A DNA stretch of 64,000 nucleotides from Tropicimonas sp. IMCC6043 (GCF_004146235.1 NZ_SELO01000018.1:1-64000); one strand, 5' to 3'; shown: positions 15,847 to 25,878, counted from the first letter of the stretch. Notes: a model not told the origin generated them from the sequence alone. Numbers and translations are program-made.

Positions 15847-16599
15847 TTACGCGGCCTTTTTCTTCCGGCGCAGTGCGCCCAGACCACCGAGACCGGCGAC
15901 CATCAGCCAGCCGGCTGCGGGCAGCGGCACAGGCGCGACGGCCCGGAACGAACCGATCAGCTGAGCGGTGTTTTCCTGGCCCTCTGCGGTCAAGAAGGTG
16001 TCAAGCAGGCTGCCGTTGAACAGGAAGCCCTGGATGTCGAATACATACTTGGTGCTGCCGATCATGAAGGTGTCGGACGCGCCGACATTCAAGGTCGCGG
16101 TCACGATATCGTCACAGTCCGAAACGCTTCCGATCGGGCAGCTGCCATCGTTGGGCGTTTCTTCATGCGTGAACGAGAACTTCGAGGTGATATCGCCATA
16201 TCCCGCAACATTGACGGTGACGTCCAGATCAATCGACGCCAGCGAAGGCGAAAAGATTGGAAAGTTCAGGTGTACGAAATCGCCGAGCGTGAAATTGACC
16301 CCGTCGGTCGCATCGAAAGACGGCGGCGCGGCGCCGGTGAAATCATAGCCGCTTTGTGGACCGCTACTATCCACGGGATCGCCCCAGCGAGCAGAGACGG
16401 TGTTGTCGCCAACCCCGGTTCCGTTGTCGATCGTGATCGTTCCACCCGCGGGATTGGCGACGGCGTTGGACCAGGCACCTGTTACGCTGTTGATGGTCAG
16501 AGTCGCGGCCGAGGCGCCGGCCGCTCCGACGAGCAGTGCGATGGCCGACACCGCTCCAAGTTTTGTTACCAATCTCATCTTAGTCATGGATTCCCCCAT
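15847..16599 (-). CDS. VPLPA-CTERM surface protein, THxN/choice-of-anchor K-like
   Basis: 250 residues. There is a signal peptide at 5-33 (LVTKLGAVSAIALLVGAAGASAA), a beta-rich middle with LGDFVHLNFPIF and FSFTHEETPNDG, and a C-terminal sorting signal: VPLPAAGWLMVAGLGGLGAL then RRKKKAA. That tail (VPLPA motif, hydrophobic helix, basic end) is the known VPLPA-CTERM signal, handled by an exosortase that is not encoded here. The VHLNFPI stretch resembles the THxN/choice-of-anchor K domain. The protein is probably exported and surface-linked. The ATG at 16599 (AGAGGA upstream) is used; ATG 16587 with GGGGGA is an equal alternative. Confidence 0.82.
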   Translation of the reverse strand: MGESMTKMRLVTKLGAVSAIALLVGAAGASAATLTINSVTGAWSNAVANPAGGTITIDNGTGVGDNTVSARWGDPVDSSGPQSGYDFTGAAPPSFDATDGVNFTLGDFVHLNFPIFSPSLASIDLDVTVNVAGYGDITSKFSFTHEETPNDGSCPIGSVSDCDDIVTATLNVGASDTFMIGSTKYVFDIQGFLFNGSLLDTFLTAEGQENTAQLIGSFRAVAPVPLPAAGWLMVAGLGGLGALRRKKKAA

Positions 16600-17269
16600 T
16601 ACCTGTTTCCTCTCAATTTTTCGACTTGCACGCTCAGGTGCCTACCAAGTGTCGACGAAGAGGCGGCTTTCCAGAAAAGTATGACACCTTCGCTTCGCGG
16701 GTGATCGCCCGTAAAGCACTTGAGAAGGCGCCGCGCGTTCAAATCGCCGCAGGAAAAGGTTAACGGATTTTTCAACGAAATGTGAACAAAAAACGTCATT
16801 TCTGAGGCAAGACTCGGCGAAAAGTGGCGCCTATCGGGCAGAGTGTTTCCATATCGTGGAAGATGCTTGGCCGTTAGGCCTTATTGTTTTGATTCAGGCA
16901 CATTTTTCTTGGTGCCTCGGATATGATCGAGTGCGTTTAGCGCGCGCCTTTCTCGAGCCAGGATGTCTTTGTCAGAGCGAATCCGGTTGAGCGGGGCAGG
17001 ACGCTTGCTTCCCGTCCCTGCTTGGTTCCCCTGCAACCATAGCCCACCCCAGTGCTGGGTCTGATCATCTCTGATCAATCGAGATTGGGAGGGATAGCTC
17101 CGTTGTGGATGCTCTCTCTTTGGGTATGCCCTAAGTCGAATTGCGAGGAACGAGAGATCACGATGTCTGCGGGCTTTGCACCGGCATCGGAAACAGGCTA
17201 ACACTCATTGAACCGTTCTTCCCCCAGCCCGCGTCACCGCGCGCCGAAACCGATACGGGAACCCCGGCG
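16600..17269. other. Gene-free stretch between the CTERM gene and tamA
   Basis: This 670-base region looks lower in GC than its surroundings, particularly 16740-16910. A minus-strand frame of 107 codons (16881-17204) is open, but it has no recognisable homology, no convincing ribosome site, and a composition unlike neighbours. I see no RNA gene. The region should hold the tamA and CTERM promoters, but I cannot place either with confidence. An old insertion scar is possible. Confidence 0.4.
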
Positions 17270-19084
17270 ATGAAGACCCTCCGCCCAAGTCTGCTGCGCC
17301 TCGGCACCGCTGCCCTTCTCGCCACTGCCTCCCTGCCGGCCGACGCCCTGGAGAGCGTCACGCTCACCGTTCCGGGCGGCGACCCAGCCCTGCTGAAGCG
17401 TCTGGAGAACGCCTCGATGGTGAAGCAGGCGCAGAAGGAGGATCGCACGGACACCGAGGACCTTCTGGCCACGGCGCGCGCCGAATACAAACGCATGATC
17501 TCGACGCTCTACGGCCTGGGCTATTACGGCGGCGTGGTCAGCGTGAAAGTGGATGGCCGCGAGGCCGCCGACATCTCTCCGCTGTCGCCGCCGAAGACGA
17601 TCCGCAGCATCGACATCTCCGTCCAACCCGGCCCCGAGTTCCGTTTCTCGGAAGCCAGCGTGACGCCGCTGGCACCGGGGACCGAACTGCCGAAGGAGTA
17701 TGCGCCCGGAGAGATCGCCGAGGCGAGCGTCATCGGCAAGGCCGCGGTGGCCGCGACTGGTGCCTGGCGCGACATCGGCCATGCCAAGGCCGATCTCGCG
17801 GCCGAGGACATCACCGCCAACCACGCCAATTCCACCATCCGCTCGCGCCTCACGCTCGATCCGGGTCCGAAGCTCCGCTTCGGCCCTCTCATCGTGACCG
17901 GCAACGAGCGGATGCGCACCGACCGCATCCGCGCCATCGCCGGCCTGCCCACCGGCGAGACCTATTCACCACAGGAGTTGAACGACGCCGGCGAGCGCCT
18001 GCGCCGCTCCCGCGTGTTCCGCTCGGTCTCGCTGCGCGAGGCGACCGAGATCGGCCCCGATGACCAGATCGCAATCGAGGCGACGCTGATCGAGCAGAAA
18101 CCGCGCCGCTTCGGCATCGGCGCCGAGGTCTCGACCCAGGAAGGCGGCGTGATCAACGCCTTCTGGATGCATCGTAATCTCTTCGGCGGCGCGGAAAACC
18201 TGCGCTTCGACCTCGATATCGAGAATATCGGCACCACCGCTCCCGACAACGGCGTGGACTACCTGTTCTCGGCACTCTTCGTCCGCCCGGCGACCTTCAT
18301 CCCCGATATCGACGCTCTGCTGCTTGCCAGCGTCGAACATGTCGACGATCCGGGCTATATCGCCAACATAGCCGAGATCGGCGGCGGCATCGCGTGGCAC
18401 TATTCCGACAGCCTGGAATTTCAAGCCGGGCTGGGCTTTCGTGCCTCCAGCGTTGAGGATGCCTTCGGCGAGCGCGATTACACGATGCTGACGCTGCCGC
18501 TCGGACTCGTCTGGGACAAGCGCAACGATGAGTTCGACCCGAGCAAGGGGTTCTATCTCGGTGCGGACCTGACGCCCTTTGCTGGAATCTCCAACATGCA
18601 GGACGGCGCGCTCTTCGAACTCGACGCCCGCAAATATCTGGGCTTCGGCGAGGAGCGCAACACGGTGCTGGCGGGCCGGATGCAATGGGGCAGCCTGTTC
18701 GGACCGGAGATCCCGGAAGCGCCTGAAGACTACCTGTTCTTCGCCGGCGGCGGCGGCTCGGTGCGCGGTCAGCCTTTCCAGTCGCTGGGCGCGGGCTTTT
18801 TCGACGACACGATCTTTGGCGGCCGCTCCTATGTCGCGCTGTCGGGCGAGCTGAGGTCCTATGTCTCTGGCAATATCGGCGTCGTGGGCTTCGTCGACGC
18901 GGCCTATGTCGGCGCTGAGGAGTTCTACGACGGCTCCGGCAGCTGGATGTCGGGCGCCGGCGTCGGCCTCCGCTACAAGACCGGCTTCGGCCCGATCCGC
19001 GTCGATTTCGCTACACCGGTCGAGGGCGGCCCCGAAGACGCAGACCCGCTGCAGATCTATATCGGTATCGGACAGGCCTTCTGA
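17270..19084 (+). CDS. tamA: TamA, outer-membrane translocation and assembly module (Omp85)
   Basis: 604 residues: a signal peptide (1-25), POTRA domains (about 60-290, including GYYGGVVSVKVDG and LRFGPLIVTGNERMRTDRIRAIAGLPTGETY), then a 16-strand Omp85 barrel. The conserved loop-6 motif is seen as GGSVRGQPFQSLG, and the barrel ends in an aromatic Phe. With TamB it links inner and outer membrane and helps insert outer-membrane proteins or move phospholipids. The start at 17270 leads straight into the signal peptide. Its stop overlaps the tamB start by one base (TGATG). Confidence 0.92.
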   Translation: MKTLRPSLLRLGTAALLATASLPADALESVTLTVPGGDPALLKRLENASMVKQAQKEDRTDTEDLLATARAEYKRMISTLYGLGYYGGVVSVKVDGREAADISPLSPPKTIRSIDISVQPGPEFRFSEASVTPLAPGTELPKEYAPGEIAEASVIGKAAVAATGAWRDIGHAKADLAAEDITANHANSTIRSRLTLDPGPKLRFGPLIVTGNERMRTDRIRAIAGLPTGETYSPQELNDAGERLRRSRVFRSVSLREATEIGPDDQIAIEATLIEQKPRRFGIGAEVSTQEGGVINAFWMHRNLFGGAENLRFDLDIENIGTTAPDNGVDYLFSALFVRPATFIPDIDALLLASVEHVDDPGYIANIAEIGGGIAWHYSDSLEFQAGLGFRASSVEDAFGERDYTMLTLPLGLVWDKRNDEFDPSKGFYLGADLTPFAGISNMQDGALFELDARKYLGFGEERNTVLAGRMQWGSLFGPEIPEAPEDYLFFAGGGGSVRGQPFQSLGAGFFDDTIFGGRSYVALSGELRSYVSGNIGVVGFVDAAYVGAEEFYDGSGSWMSGAGVGLRYKTGFGPIRVDFATPVEGGPEDADPLQIYIGIGQAF

Positions 19085-22000
19085 TGCGACATGCCCGCTA
19101 CGCCGCACTCGCCGGCGCACTTCTGCTCGCCGCACCCCTGAATGCCCAGTCCGAGGAGGACGGCGGCGGCTTTATCCAGCGGTTCCTGCAGGACAAGCTC
19201 TCCTCGGCGGGCCGCGAGGTGCAGATCCGCGGCTTCGAGGGGTTGCTTGGCGGCCAGGCCCGGCTCAGGGAACTTACCATCGCCGATGCCGATGGCATCT
19301 GGCTCACCCTTCGCGACGCCCGGCTTGACTGGAGCCGCGCAGCGCTCTTGCGCGGGAACCTCCTGGTCGACACGTTGTCGGCGGGCGAGATCATCCTCGA
19401 CCGCCTGCCCGCACCGGCCTCTCCGGATGAAAAAGCGCTTCCCGAGGCGCCGAAGGCCGAGGCTCCGGGCTTCGCGCTGCCGGAACTGCCCGTCTCGATC
19501 CGGATAGACAACCTGGCCATCGACCGCGCAGAGATCGGTCAGGCGGTGATGGGCGAGGCCGCAACACTCACCTTCGACGGATCGGTCCGGCTCGCCGATG
19601 GCGAGGGCGACGTCTCGCTCGTGACCCGACGGCTCGACGGCCCCGATGACGATATCAGCCTCGCTGGCGGCTTCTCCAACGAGACGCGCGTGCTTTCGCT
19701 CGACTTGAGCATGGAGGAAACCGGCGGCGGGCTCGTCGGCCGAATGCTCAAGCTGCCCGGCGCGCCGTCGCTTGCCTTTTTCGTGCGCGGTGAGGGACCG
19801 CTCGACGATTTTACCGCCGATATCGGGTTGCAGACCGATGGCGAAGACCGGATCGCCGGCCGGGTCGCGCTCGCCGGCGACGGTGCCGGCGGGAGCACCT
19901 TCGATGCCGATCTCGGCGGCAATGTCACCCCCCTGCTGCCTGAGGAGTTCCACCCCTTCTTCGGCGAGGAACTCCGCCTCAGCGCAGCAGGAAGCCGAAG
20001 CGCGGACGGTGTTCTCAACTTGCCCGACGTCTCGCTTAGCACTGCGGCCCTCGATCTCGCGGGCAGCCTGCGCCTCGGCGCGGATGGCCTGCCGACGGCC
20101 TTCGACCTGTCGGGCGAGATAGGCGATGCCGACGGCAAACCGCTGCGCCTGCCGGTCTCGGGGCCGGGCACTTTCATCGACCGCGCAGCGATCACCGCCG
20201 GGTTCGACTCCGCCCAGAGCGACCGCTGGACGCTGGTGGCCGATGTCGAGGGGCTCTCGGCCGAAACCGTGGCGCTCGACCGCCTCGGGCTCGATGGTGT
20301 CGGCCGTATCTCCCGCGAGAACGGCGCGAGCGTCACGGCCGACCTCATCTTCGACGTCTCGGGCCTCGCGCTCGCCGATCCCGGTCTCTCCGAAGCCATC
20401 GGGGACGCCTTCACGGGCGGCAGCTCGCTCACCTGGCAGCAGGGCGGCGCGCTGGAGGTCACGCGCCTTTATCTCGACGGCGCGGATTACGGAACGACGA
20501 TGCTCGGCCAGGTGCGCGTCGCCCAGCGCAGCCTGAAGCTCTCCGGCGAGGGGCGTCTGCGTGCCGACGACATCTCGCGCTTCTCCACCCTTGCGGGCCG
20601 GCCGCTCACCGGCAATGCCGCGCTAGACATCGCAGGCCAGGGCGATCCGCTCGGCGGCCAGTTCGCAATCGAGGCCGATGTCACCGCCACCGGCCTCTCG
20701 ATCGGCCAGGAAACGGCCGACCGGCTGCTCGACGGGCCGGTGACGATTTCGACGACGGCGCGTCGTGACACCGAAGGCACGCGGCTCGATCATCTCGACC
20801 TGCGGAGTCGTGCCGTCACGCTGGATGCCCGGGGAGAAGTCGGCAGCGGACGTTCCGATGTCAGCTTCGAGGCCGCGCTTACCGACGTGAGCCTCGTGCT
20901 ACCCGGCCACGAGGGCGAGGCGACGCTGGCGGGGAACGCACGCGAGACCGAGCCGGGCGATTGGCAGGTAGGGATGGACCTTACCGGCCCGTATGCGCTC
21001 ACGGGCTGGGTCGGCGGGCGGGTCAAGCCGGGCGAGAGCGACGTCTCGCTCGATCTCTCGATTCCGGACATCGCGCCGCTGGTGCCGGGCCACGAGGGCC
21101 CGCTCAACGTCAACGGACGCGCCGTCGAGGCCGCCGAGGGCGCGTGGGATGTCGATCTGGACCTTGCCGGCCCCTACGAATTGGCCGCCGCGGTCGTCGG
21201 GCGGGTCAACCCGGGTGCAACCGATGTCGATCTCGACATCAACTTGCCCGACATCGCGCCGCTGGTGCCGGGCCATTCCGGCGCGGTGGCGCTCAAGGGC
21301 AATGCCGCCGAGACCGGCACCGGCGGCTGGCGCTTCCGGCTCGGCGGCGATGGCCCCTATGAATCCAGTGTCGATTTCGACGCTGCCGTCGGCGATGGAC
21401 CGGGCACGGTCAACTTCCGCGCCGCCCTGCCCGATGTCGCGCCGCTCGCGCCGGGCGTCACCGGCCCATTCAGCGCGGAAGGAACGGCATCGGAGACCGG
21501 CGGCGGGCGCTGGAACGTCGATTTCGACGCCTCCGGCCCCTATGACGCAATGGCGGCCATCAAGGGCGTGGCCGGCGGCGGGCAGAGCGATCTCGCACTC
21601 GATGTCTCGGTGCCCGATCTCGGCCGACTGGTGCCGCAGATGCCCCAGCTCGCCGGTCCGCTCCGCGCCCGCGGCACCGCCGCCGAGGCCGGCGACGGGC
21701 GTTGGAAGATCGATTTCGACGCCTCCGGACCGCAGGCCGCGACGGCCGCGCTCAACGGCCTCGTCGGCGCGACCGGCTCCGATGTCGCGCTATCTCTCGC
21801 GCTGCCCCGCGTTTCTGCTTTCGCGCCCGGCGTGCCCGGATCGCTTCGCGCCGACATCACGGCGAAGCAGGACGCCGACTCTGTCTGGCAGGTCGGCCTC
21901 GACGCGACCGGCCCCTATCGGAGTAGCGTCACCGCCGATGCCAGCTATGGCGGCACGGAAACACGCGTCGATTTCAGGGCCGGCCTGCCCGATATCGGCG

Positions 22001-23628
22001 CCCTCGCCCCGGCCTATTCAGGGCCGATCTCGCTTGAAGGCAGCGCAAACTCTGCCGATCTCGCGCTCTGGAACGTCCTGCTTGACGCCGGCCTGCCCTA
22101 TAACGGCACCGCCTCGGTGGCCGGCCGCGTCGCCGGCGGGGACACCGAACTCAAACTGTCGCTCAGTCTACCTTCGATCGCCCCCTTTGCCCCCGGCCTT
22201 GTCGGCGGCGTCTCCGCCGATGGAACAGTGTCGCAGGCGACCGGCGGATATCGCGTCTCGCTCAACACGCGCGGGCCGCAGAGCGCATCCACCACGATCA
22301 GCGGCACGGTCGCCCAGGACTTCGCCACCGTCGCGCTTTCCGCGCGTGGCACCGCACCGCTGGCGCTCGCCAATGCCGCGATTTCGCCGCGGGCACTTCT
22401 GGGCACGGCCGCCTTCGACATCTCGGTCAATGGCCGGCCTGCGCTCGACTCCGTGTCGGGCAATGTCACGGTGAACGGGGCCGAGCTGGTCCTTCCGACG
22501 CTGCGCCAGCGCTTCACCGGCATCAATATCGGCGTCGGTTTGTCGGGTGGCAACATCCGGCTCGACGCCTCGGCGCAAAACACCAGTGGCGGCGGGGTCG
22601 CAGCGAGCGGCACGATCGCGCTTGCCAGCCTGGCGGCGGATCTCCGCGCCACGCTCGATGGTCTCGTGCTGGCCGATCCAACGCTCTTTACGACGACGCT
22701 CAACGGCGCGCTGTCGGTCTCCGGCCCGCTCACCGGAGGCGCCGCGATCACCGGGCGGGTCGATGTCGGGCGCACCGAGATCCGCGTCCCCGATGGCGGG
22801 CTCGGTTTCGGCGGCACGATCCCGGACATGCGCCATGTCAACGAGCCGGGCGCGGTCTATTTGACCCGGCAGCGCGCCGGCCTCGTCGAGACCGAGAGGT
22901 CGTCTTCCGGTGGCGGTGGCGGTGGCGGACCTGCTTTCCGGCTCGACGTCACGGTCAATGCACCCGAGCAGATTTTCATCCGCGGGCGTGGCCTCGATGC
23001 CGAGCTCGGCGGCGCGCTGCTGGTGCGCGGCACCACTGCCGTGCCGGAACCGGTGGGCGAGATCGAGCTGATTCGCGGTCGACTCGACATCCTCGGCCAG
23101 CGGCTCAACATGACCAATGGCCTTGTCACTCTCGCCGGCGGGCTCACGCCCTACATGAACCTCACCGCCAGCGCCACGCGCGAGGAATTCGAGATCCTCG
23201 TGCAGATTATCGGCCCGATCGACGATCCCGAGTTCAATCTCTCCTCGGTACCGCCGCTCCCCGAGGACGAGGTACTCGCGCATTTCCTCTTCGGCAAGAG
23301 CGTGACCGACCTGTCGCCATTCCAGGCGGTGCAACTGGCCAACGCTGTCGCCCAGCTGACCGGGCGCGGCGGCATCGGCCTCCTCGGCGGGATCCGCGAG
23401 GGGCTGGGACTCGACGATCTCGACATTGCGGAGGGCGATGACGGCAGCACCGAGGTGCGGGCCGGGAAATACATCTCCGACCGGATCTACACCGAGTTCG
23501 TGGCCGACAGCGACGGTGACACCGAGGTCGACGTGAATATCGACGTCACCAAGTATTTCACGATCAGGGGCACCGCGGATTCCAACGGCGAGAGCGCAAT
23601 CGGTATCTATTTCGAGCGCGATTACTGA
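19084..23628 (+). CDS. tamB: TamB, inner-membrane-anchored translocation/assembly protein
   Basis: 1514 residues. The N-terminus has a signal-like anchor (MRHARYAALAGALLLAAPLNA), followed by a long beta-rich body. The C-terminal DUF490/TamB domain begins around residue 1190 and contains IRGRGLDAELGGALLVRGT, the conserved LPEDEVLAHFLFGKS motif and a C-terminus of alternating beta strands ending KYFTIRGTADSNGESAIGIYFERDY. It spans the periplasm as a lipid-conducting groove and docks on TamA. The middle is built from a regular 61-residue repeat (see the repeat entry). A Gly/Ser-rich loop (SSSGGGGGGGP) lies near 1275. It is co-translated with tamA. Confidence 0.92.
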   Translation: MRHARYAALAGALLLAAPLNAQSEEDGGGFIQRFLQDKLSSAGREVQIRGFEGLLGGQARLRELTIADADGIWLTLRDARLDWSRAALLRGNLLVDTLSAGEIILDRLPAPASPDEKALPEAPKAEAPGFALPELPVSIRIDNLAIDRAEIGQAVMGEAATLTFDGSVRLADGEGDVSLVTRRLDGPDDDISLAGGFSNETRVLSLDLSMEETGGGLVGRMLKLPGAPSLAFFVRGEGPLDDFTADIGLQTDGEDRIAGRVALAGDGAGGSTFDADLGGNVTPLLPEEFHPFFGEELRLSAAGSRSADGVLNLPDVSLSTAALDLAGSLRLGADGLPTAFDLSGEIGDADGKPLRLPVSGPGTFIDRAAITAGFDSAQSDRWTLVADVEGLSAETVALDRLGLDGVGRISRENGASVTADLIFDVSGLALADPGLSEAIGDAFTGGSSLTWQQGGALEVTRLYLDGADYGTTMLGQVRVAQRSLKLSGEGRLRADDISRFSTLAGRPLTGNAALDIAGQGDPLGGQFAIEADVTATGLSIGQETADRLLDGPVTISTTARRDTEGTRLDHLDLRSRAVTLDARGEVGSGRSDVSFEAALTDVSLVLPGHEGEATLAGNARETEPGDWQVGMDLTGPYALTGWVGGRVKPGESDVSLDLSIPDIAPLVPGHEGPLNVNGRAVEAAEGAWDVDLDLAGPYELAAAVVGRVNPGATDVDLDINLPDIAPLVPGHSGAVALKGNAAETGTGGWRFRLGGDGPYESSVDFDAAVGDGPGTVNFRAALPDVAPLAPGVTGPFSAEGTASETGGGRWNVDFDASGPYDAMAAIKGVAGGGQSDLALDVSVPDLGRLVPQMPQLAGPLRARGTAAEAGDGRWKIDFDASGPQAATAALNGLVGATGSDVALSLALPRVSAFAPGVPGSLRADITAKQDADSVWQVGLDATGPYRSSVTADASYGGTETRVDFRAGLPDIGALAPAYSGPISLEGSANSADLALWNVLLDAGLPYNGTASVAGRVAGGDTELKLSLSLPSIAPFAPGLVGGVSADGTVSQATGGYRVSLNTRGPQSASTTISGTVAQDFATVALSARGTAPLALANAAISPRALLGTAAFDISVNGRPALDSVSGNVTVNGAELVLPTLRQRFTGINIGVGLSGGNIRLDASAQNTSGGGVAASGTIALASLAADLRATLDGLVLADPTLFTTTLNGALSVSGPLTGGAAITGRVDVGRTEIRVPDGGLGFGGTIPDMRHVNEPGAVYLTRQRAGLVETERSSSGGGGGGGPAFRLDVTVNAPEQIFIRGRGLDAELGGALLVRGTTAVPEPVGEIELIRGRLDILGQRLNMTNGLVTLAGGLTPYMNLTASATREEFEILVQIIGPIDDPEFNLSSVPPLPEDEVLAHFLFGKSVTDLSPFQAVQLANAVAQLTGRGGIGLLGGIREGLGLDDLDIAEGDDGSTEVRAGKYISDRIYTEFVADSDGDTEVDVNIDVTKYFTIRGTADSNGESAIGIYFERDY
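20881..22353 (+). repeat. Eight tandem 61-residue repeats inside TamB
   Basis: A Pro-Asp-Ile-Ala-Pro-Leu-x-Pro-Gly-like anchor recurs at TamB residues 600, 661, 722, 783, 844, 908, 969 and 1030, giving spacings of 61, 61, 61, 61, 64, 61 and 61. Between anchors, a W..(D/G).(D)..GPY segment and a second strand-rich segment repeat too. The DNA period is therefore 183 bp. Copies two and three share long identical stretches, which suggests recent duplication. A weak ninth copy may begin near residue 1091. Confidence 0.85.
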
Positions 23629-23657
23629 GGTCGCCGCATGCCGGACAATGTGTCATA

Positions 23658-23678
23658 GCCATCGGGACAGCCGATGGC
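23658..23678. terminator. Hairpin after tamB
   Basis: GCCATCGG and CCGATGGC form an 8-bp perfect stem around a 5-base loop, 30 bases after the tamB stop. No T-run follows, so it may be a weak or factor-dependent terminator or an RNA-protecting hairpin. Confidence 0.35.
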
Positions 23679-23723
23679 ATATCCTGTCGCGTGAAGACGT
23701 CAGTCGAAGAAACGGAGCTATTC

Positions 23724-24011
23724 ATGCGACAGAGACATGTCCTTCTCGCATCGCTCGCCGGCCTTCTGCTTGCCGGGTGCGTCTCGAACACCCCGCCCGG
23801 CAAGAATGGCGGCACTGAGCAGCTCCGCGCGTCTCTGACCCCGACGCTCCAATGGGCCGGCGTGTCGGACGCCTGCATCGCGCAACTGCCGTCCTCGACG
23901 CTGGCCGAGGTCAAGGGGATCACATCCAAGAGCGCGCGGAGCAGCATGGATGTGCTGCAGCGCCGCCAGCGGATCCGCACTGCCGCCGGCAAGGTCTGCA
24001 CGACGATCTGA
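23724..24011 (+). CDS. Small lipoprotein of unknown function
   Basis: 95 residues. MRQRHVLLASLAGLLLAGC is a signal peptide with a clean lipobox (LAGC) and a Ser at +3 after the Cys, compatible with outer-membrane sorting. The mature part is rich in Ser/Thr and contains two further cysteines (SDACIAQL and GKVCTTI) that could form a disulfide. The start at 23724 has CGGAG upstream; the frame extends eleven codons earlier but that adds no signal. I do not recognise a family. Confidence 0.7.
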   Translation: MRQRHVLLASLAGLLLAGCVSNTPPGKNGGTEQLRASLTPTLQWAGVSDACIAQLPSSTLAEVKGITSKSARSSMDVLQRRQRIRTAAGKVCTTI

Positions 24012-24034
24012 AGCTGCGGATCGCGCGCGCAGGA

Positions 24035-24388
24035 TCAGCTCCCGCGATAGGTTGAATAGCCGTAAGGCGAGAGCAAAAGGGGTACGTGGTAATGCGTCGC
24101 CTCTGCCATGCCGAAGCGGATCGGAACGACGTCGAGAAAGAGCGGCGCCGCGCCGGCCTGACCGCTCTCGACTAGGTAGCTTCCGGCGTGGAAGACCAGT
24201 TCGTAGGCGCCCGGCTCGAAGAGGTCCTCCGGCAGGATCGGCCCGTCGGTCCGGCCGTCCGCATTGGTGATACGCCGGGACAGGAACTGCCGCGCCTCGC
24301 CTTCGATGCGAAACAGCTCGATCTCGAGGCCCGCCGCCGGTTTTCCCAGCGCGGTGTCCAGAACATGTGTCGTCAGATAGCCCGCCAT
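24035..24388 (-). CDS. uraH: 5-hydroxyisourate hydrolase
   Basis: 117 residues of the transthyretin-like family. The N-terminal [14 protein letters not shown], the internal [12 protein letters not shown], and the C-terminal [11 protein letters not shown] (YRGS end) are the family signatures with the catalytic His and Arg. It opens 5-hydroxyisourate to OHCU, the second step of urate breakdown. The ATG at 24388 has GGAG six bases upstream; METT at 24400 is an alternative. It is divergent from puuE-uraD across 74 bases, a plausible shared control region. No urate oxidase is in the window. Confidence 0.93.
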   Translation of the reverse strand: MAGYLTTHVLDTALGKPAAGLEIELFRIEGEARQFLSRRITNADGRTDGPILPEDLFEPGAYELVFHAGSYLVESGQAGAAPLFLDVVPIRFGMAEATHYHVPLLLSPYGYSTYRGS

Positions 24389-24462
24389 CGTCGTCTCCAT
24401 CTTGCCTCTGCCCCGCCGAGACGGGAAACTCCCCGCGCAATGAAGCCAGACCGGAGAGACGG

Positions 24463-25878
24463 ATGCAACGCTACCCGCGCGACATGAGAGGCCACGGCCC
24501 CACGCCCCCGAAGGTCGTCTGGCCCGGAAACGCGAAGATCGCCGTCCAGATCGTGGTGAACTACGAGGAGGGAGGCGAGAACTGCCTATTGCATGGCGAC
24601 GCCGCCTCCGAGGCCTTCCTCTCCGAGATCGTCGGCGCGGCGCCCTGGCCGGGTCAGCGGCACTGGAACATGGAGAGCCTCTACGAATACGGCGCCCGCG
24701 CCGGTTTCTGGCGGCTGCAACGGCTCTTCACCGGGCGCGGCATCCCGGTCACCGTCTATGGCGTTGCCACCGCGCTCGCCCGTTCGCCCGAACAGGTGAA
24801 GGCGATGAAGGAGGCCGACTGGGAGATCGCCTCTCACGGGCTGAAGTGGATCGAATACAAGGATGTCGCCGAAGCGGAGGAGGCCGCCGACATGGAGGAA
24901 GCGGTCCGCCTGCATACCGAGGTCACCGGCGCCCCGCCACGCGGCTGGTACACCGGGCGCTCGTCCATGAACACGGTGGCGCTCGCCGCGCGCCGGGGCA
25001 GCTTCGACTATGTCGCCGATTGCTACGCCGACGACCTGCCCTACTGGATCCGCGTCGAAGGCCGCGACCAGCTCGCCGTGCCCTATACGCTCGACGCCAA
25101 TGACATGCGCTTCGCCACGCCCCAGGGCTTCAACACCGGCGACGACTTCTTCGCCTATCTCCGCGACAGTTTCGACTGCCTCTATGCCGAAGGTGCGGCG
25201 GGCGCCCCGAAGATGCTCTCGATCGGGCTGCACTGCCGCCTCATCGGCCGCCCCGGCCGCCTGCCCGGCCTGGAGCGCTTCCTCGACCACGCGACCTCGC
25301 ATGACGGCGTCTGGTTCGCCCGCCGCATCGATATCGCGGAGCACTGGGCGGCGCATTATCCACCGCGACAGGCACCGCGCCCAAGCGAAATGAACCTCGA
25401 TGGCTTCGTCGCGGCCTTTGGCGGCATCTTCGAGTATTCGCCCTGGATCGCCGAACGTGCCCATGCGCTCGAACTCGGCCCTGCACATGATAGCGCGACG
25501 GGCGTCCATTCCGCTCTCGCCCGCGCCTTCCGGTCCGCCAGCGAAGAGGAGCGCTTCGGTGTGCTCCGGGCCCATCCCGACCTCGCAGGCAAGCTCGCCC
25601 AGGCGAGGCGTCTCACCGAGGACAGCACCGCCGAACAGGCAAGCGCCGGGCTCGACGCGCTGACCGATGCCGAACGTGCCGCCTTCACCGAACTCAACGA
25701 CGCCTATGTCGGTCGGTTCGGCTTTCCCTTTATCATCGCCGTGCGGGACCACGACAAGTCCGGCATCCTCGCCGCCTTCCGCCGCCGCCTCGGGAATGAC
25801 CGGGAAACGGAATTCGCCGAGGCCTGCCGGCAGGTCGAGCGGATCGCCGAACTGCGCCTCATGGCAATGGATCTCTGA
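24463..25878 (+). CDS. puuE-uraD: Fused allantoinase (PuuE type) and OHCU decarboxylase (UraD)
   Basis: 471 residues. Residues 1-305 are a polysaccharide-deacetylase-like PuuE allantoinase ([37 protein letters not shown]). Residues 310-471 are UraD, 2-oxo-4-hydroxy-4-carboxy-5-ureidoimidazoline decarboxylase ([47 protein letters not shown]). The fusion covers the steps after UraH: OHCU to S-allantoin, then allantoin to allantoate. GGAGAG precedes the ATG. Its stop shares one base with the allA start. Confidence 0.93.
   Translation: MQRYPRDMRGHGPTPPKVVWPGNAKIAVQIVVNYEEGGENCLLHGDAASEAFLSEIVGAAPWPGQRHWNMESLYEYGARAGFWRLQRLFTGRGIPVTVYGVATALARSPEQVKAMKEADWEIASHGLKWIEYKDVAEAEEAADMEEAVRLHTEVTGAPPRGWYTGRSSMNTVALAARRGSFDYVADCYADDLPYWIRVEGRDQLAVPYTLDANDMRFATPQGFNTGDDFFAYLRDSFDCLYAEGAAGAPKMLSIGLHCRLIGRPGRLPGLERFLDHATSHDGVWFARRIDIAEHWAAHYPPRQAPRPSEMNLDGFVAAFGGIFEYSPWIAERAHALELGPAHDSATGVHSALARAFRSASEEERFGVLRAHPDLAGKLAQARRLTEDSTAEQASAGLDALTDAERAAFTELNDAYVGRFGFPFIIAVRDHDKSGILAAFRRRLGNDRETEFAEACRQVERIAELRLMAMDL

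Noticed and set aside
16881-17204. 107-codon minus-strand frame before tamA
   Set aside because: No recognisable family, no good ribosome site, and an unusual composition; not enough to call a gene.
20881-22353. CRISPR-like periodicity at 183 bp
   Set aside because: The period is protein-coding and a multiple of three, the units diverge, and no short identical direct repeats with unique spacers are present.
20993-22474. 493-codon plus-strand frame inside tamB
   Set aside because: It is a second frame of the TamB repeat region, Ser/Pro/Arg-rich, with no ribosome site or homology.
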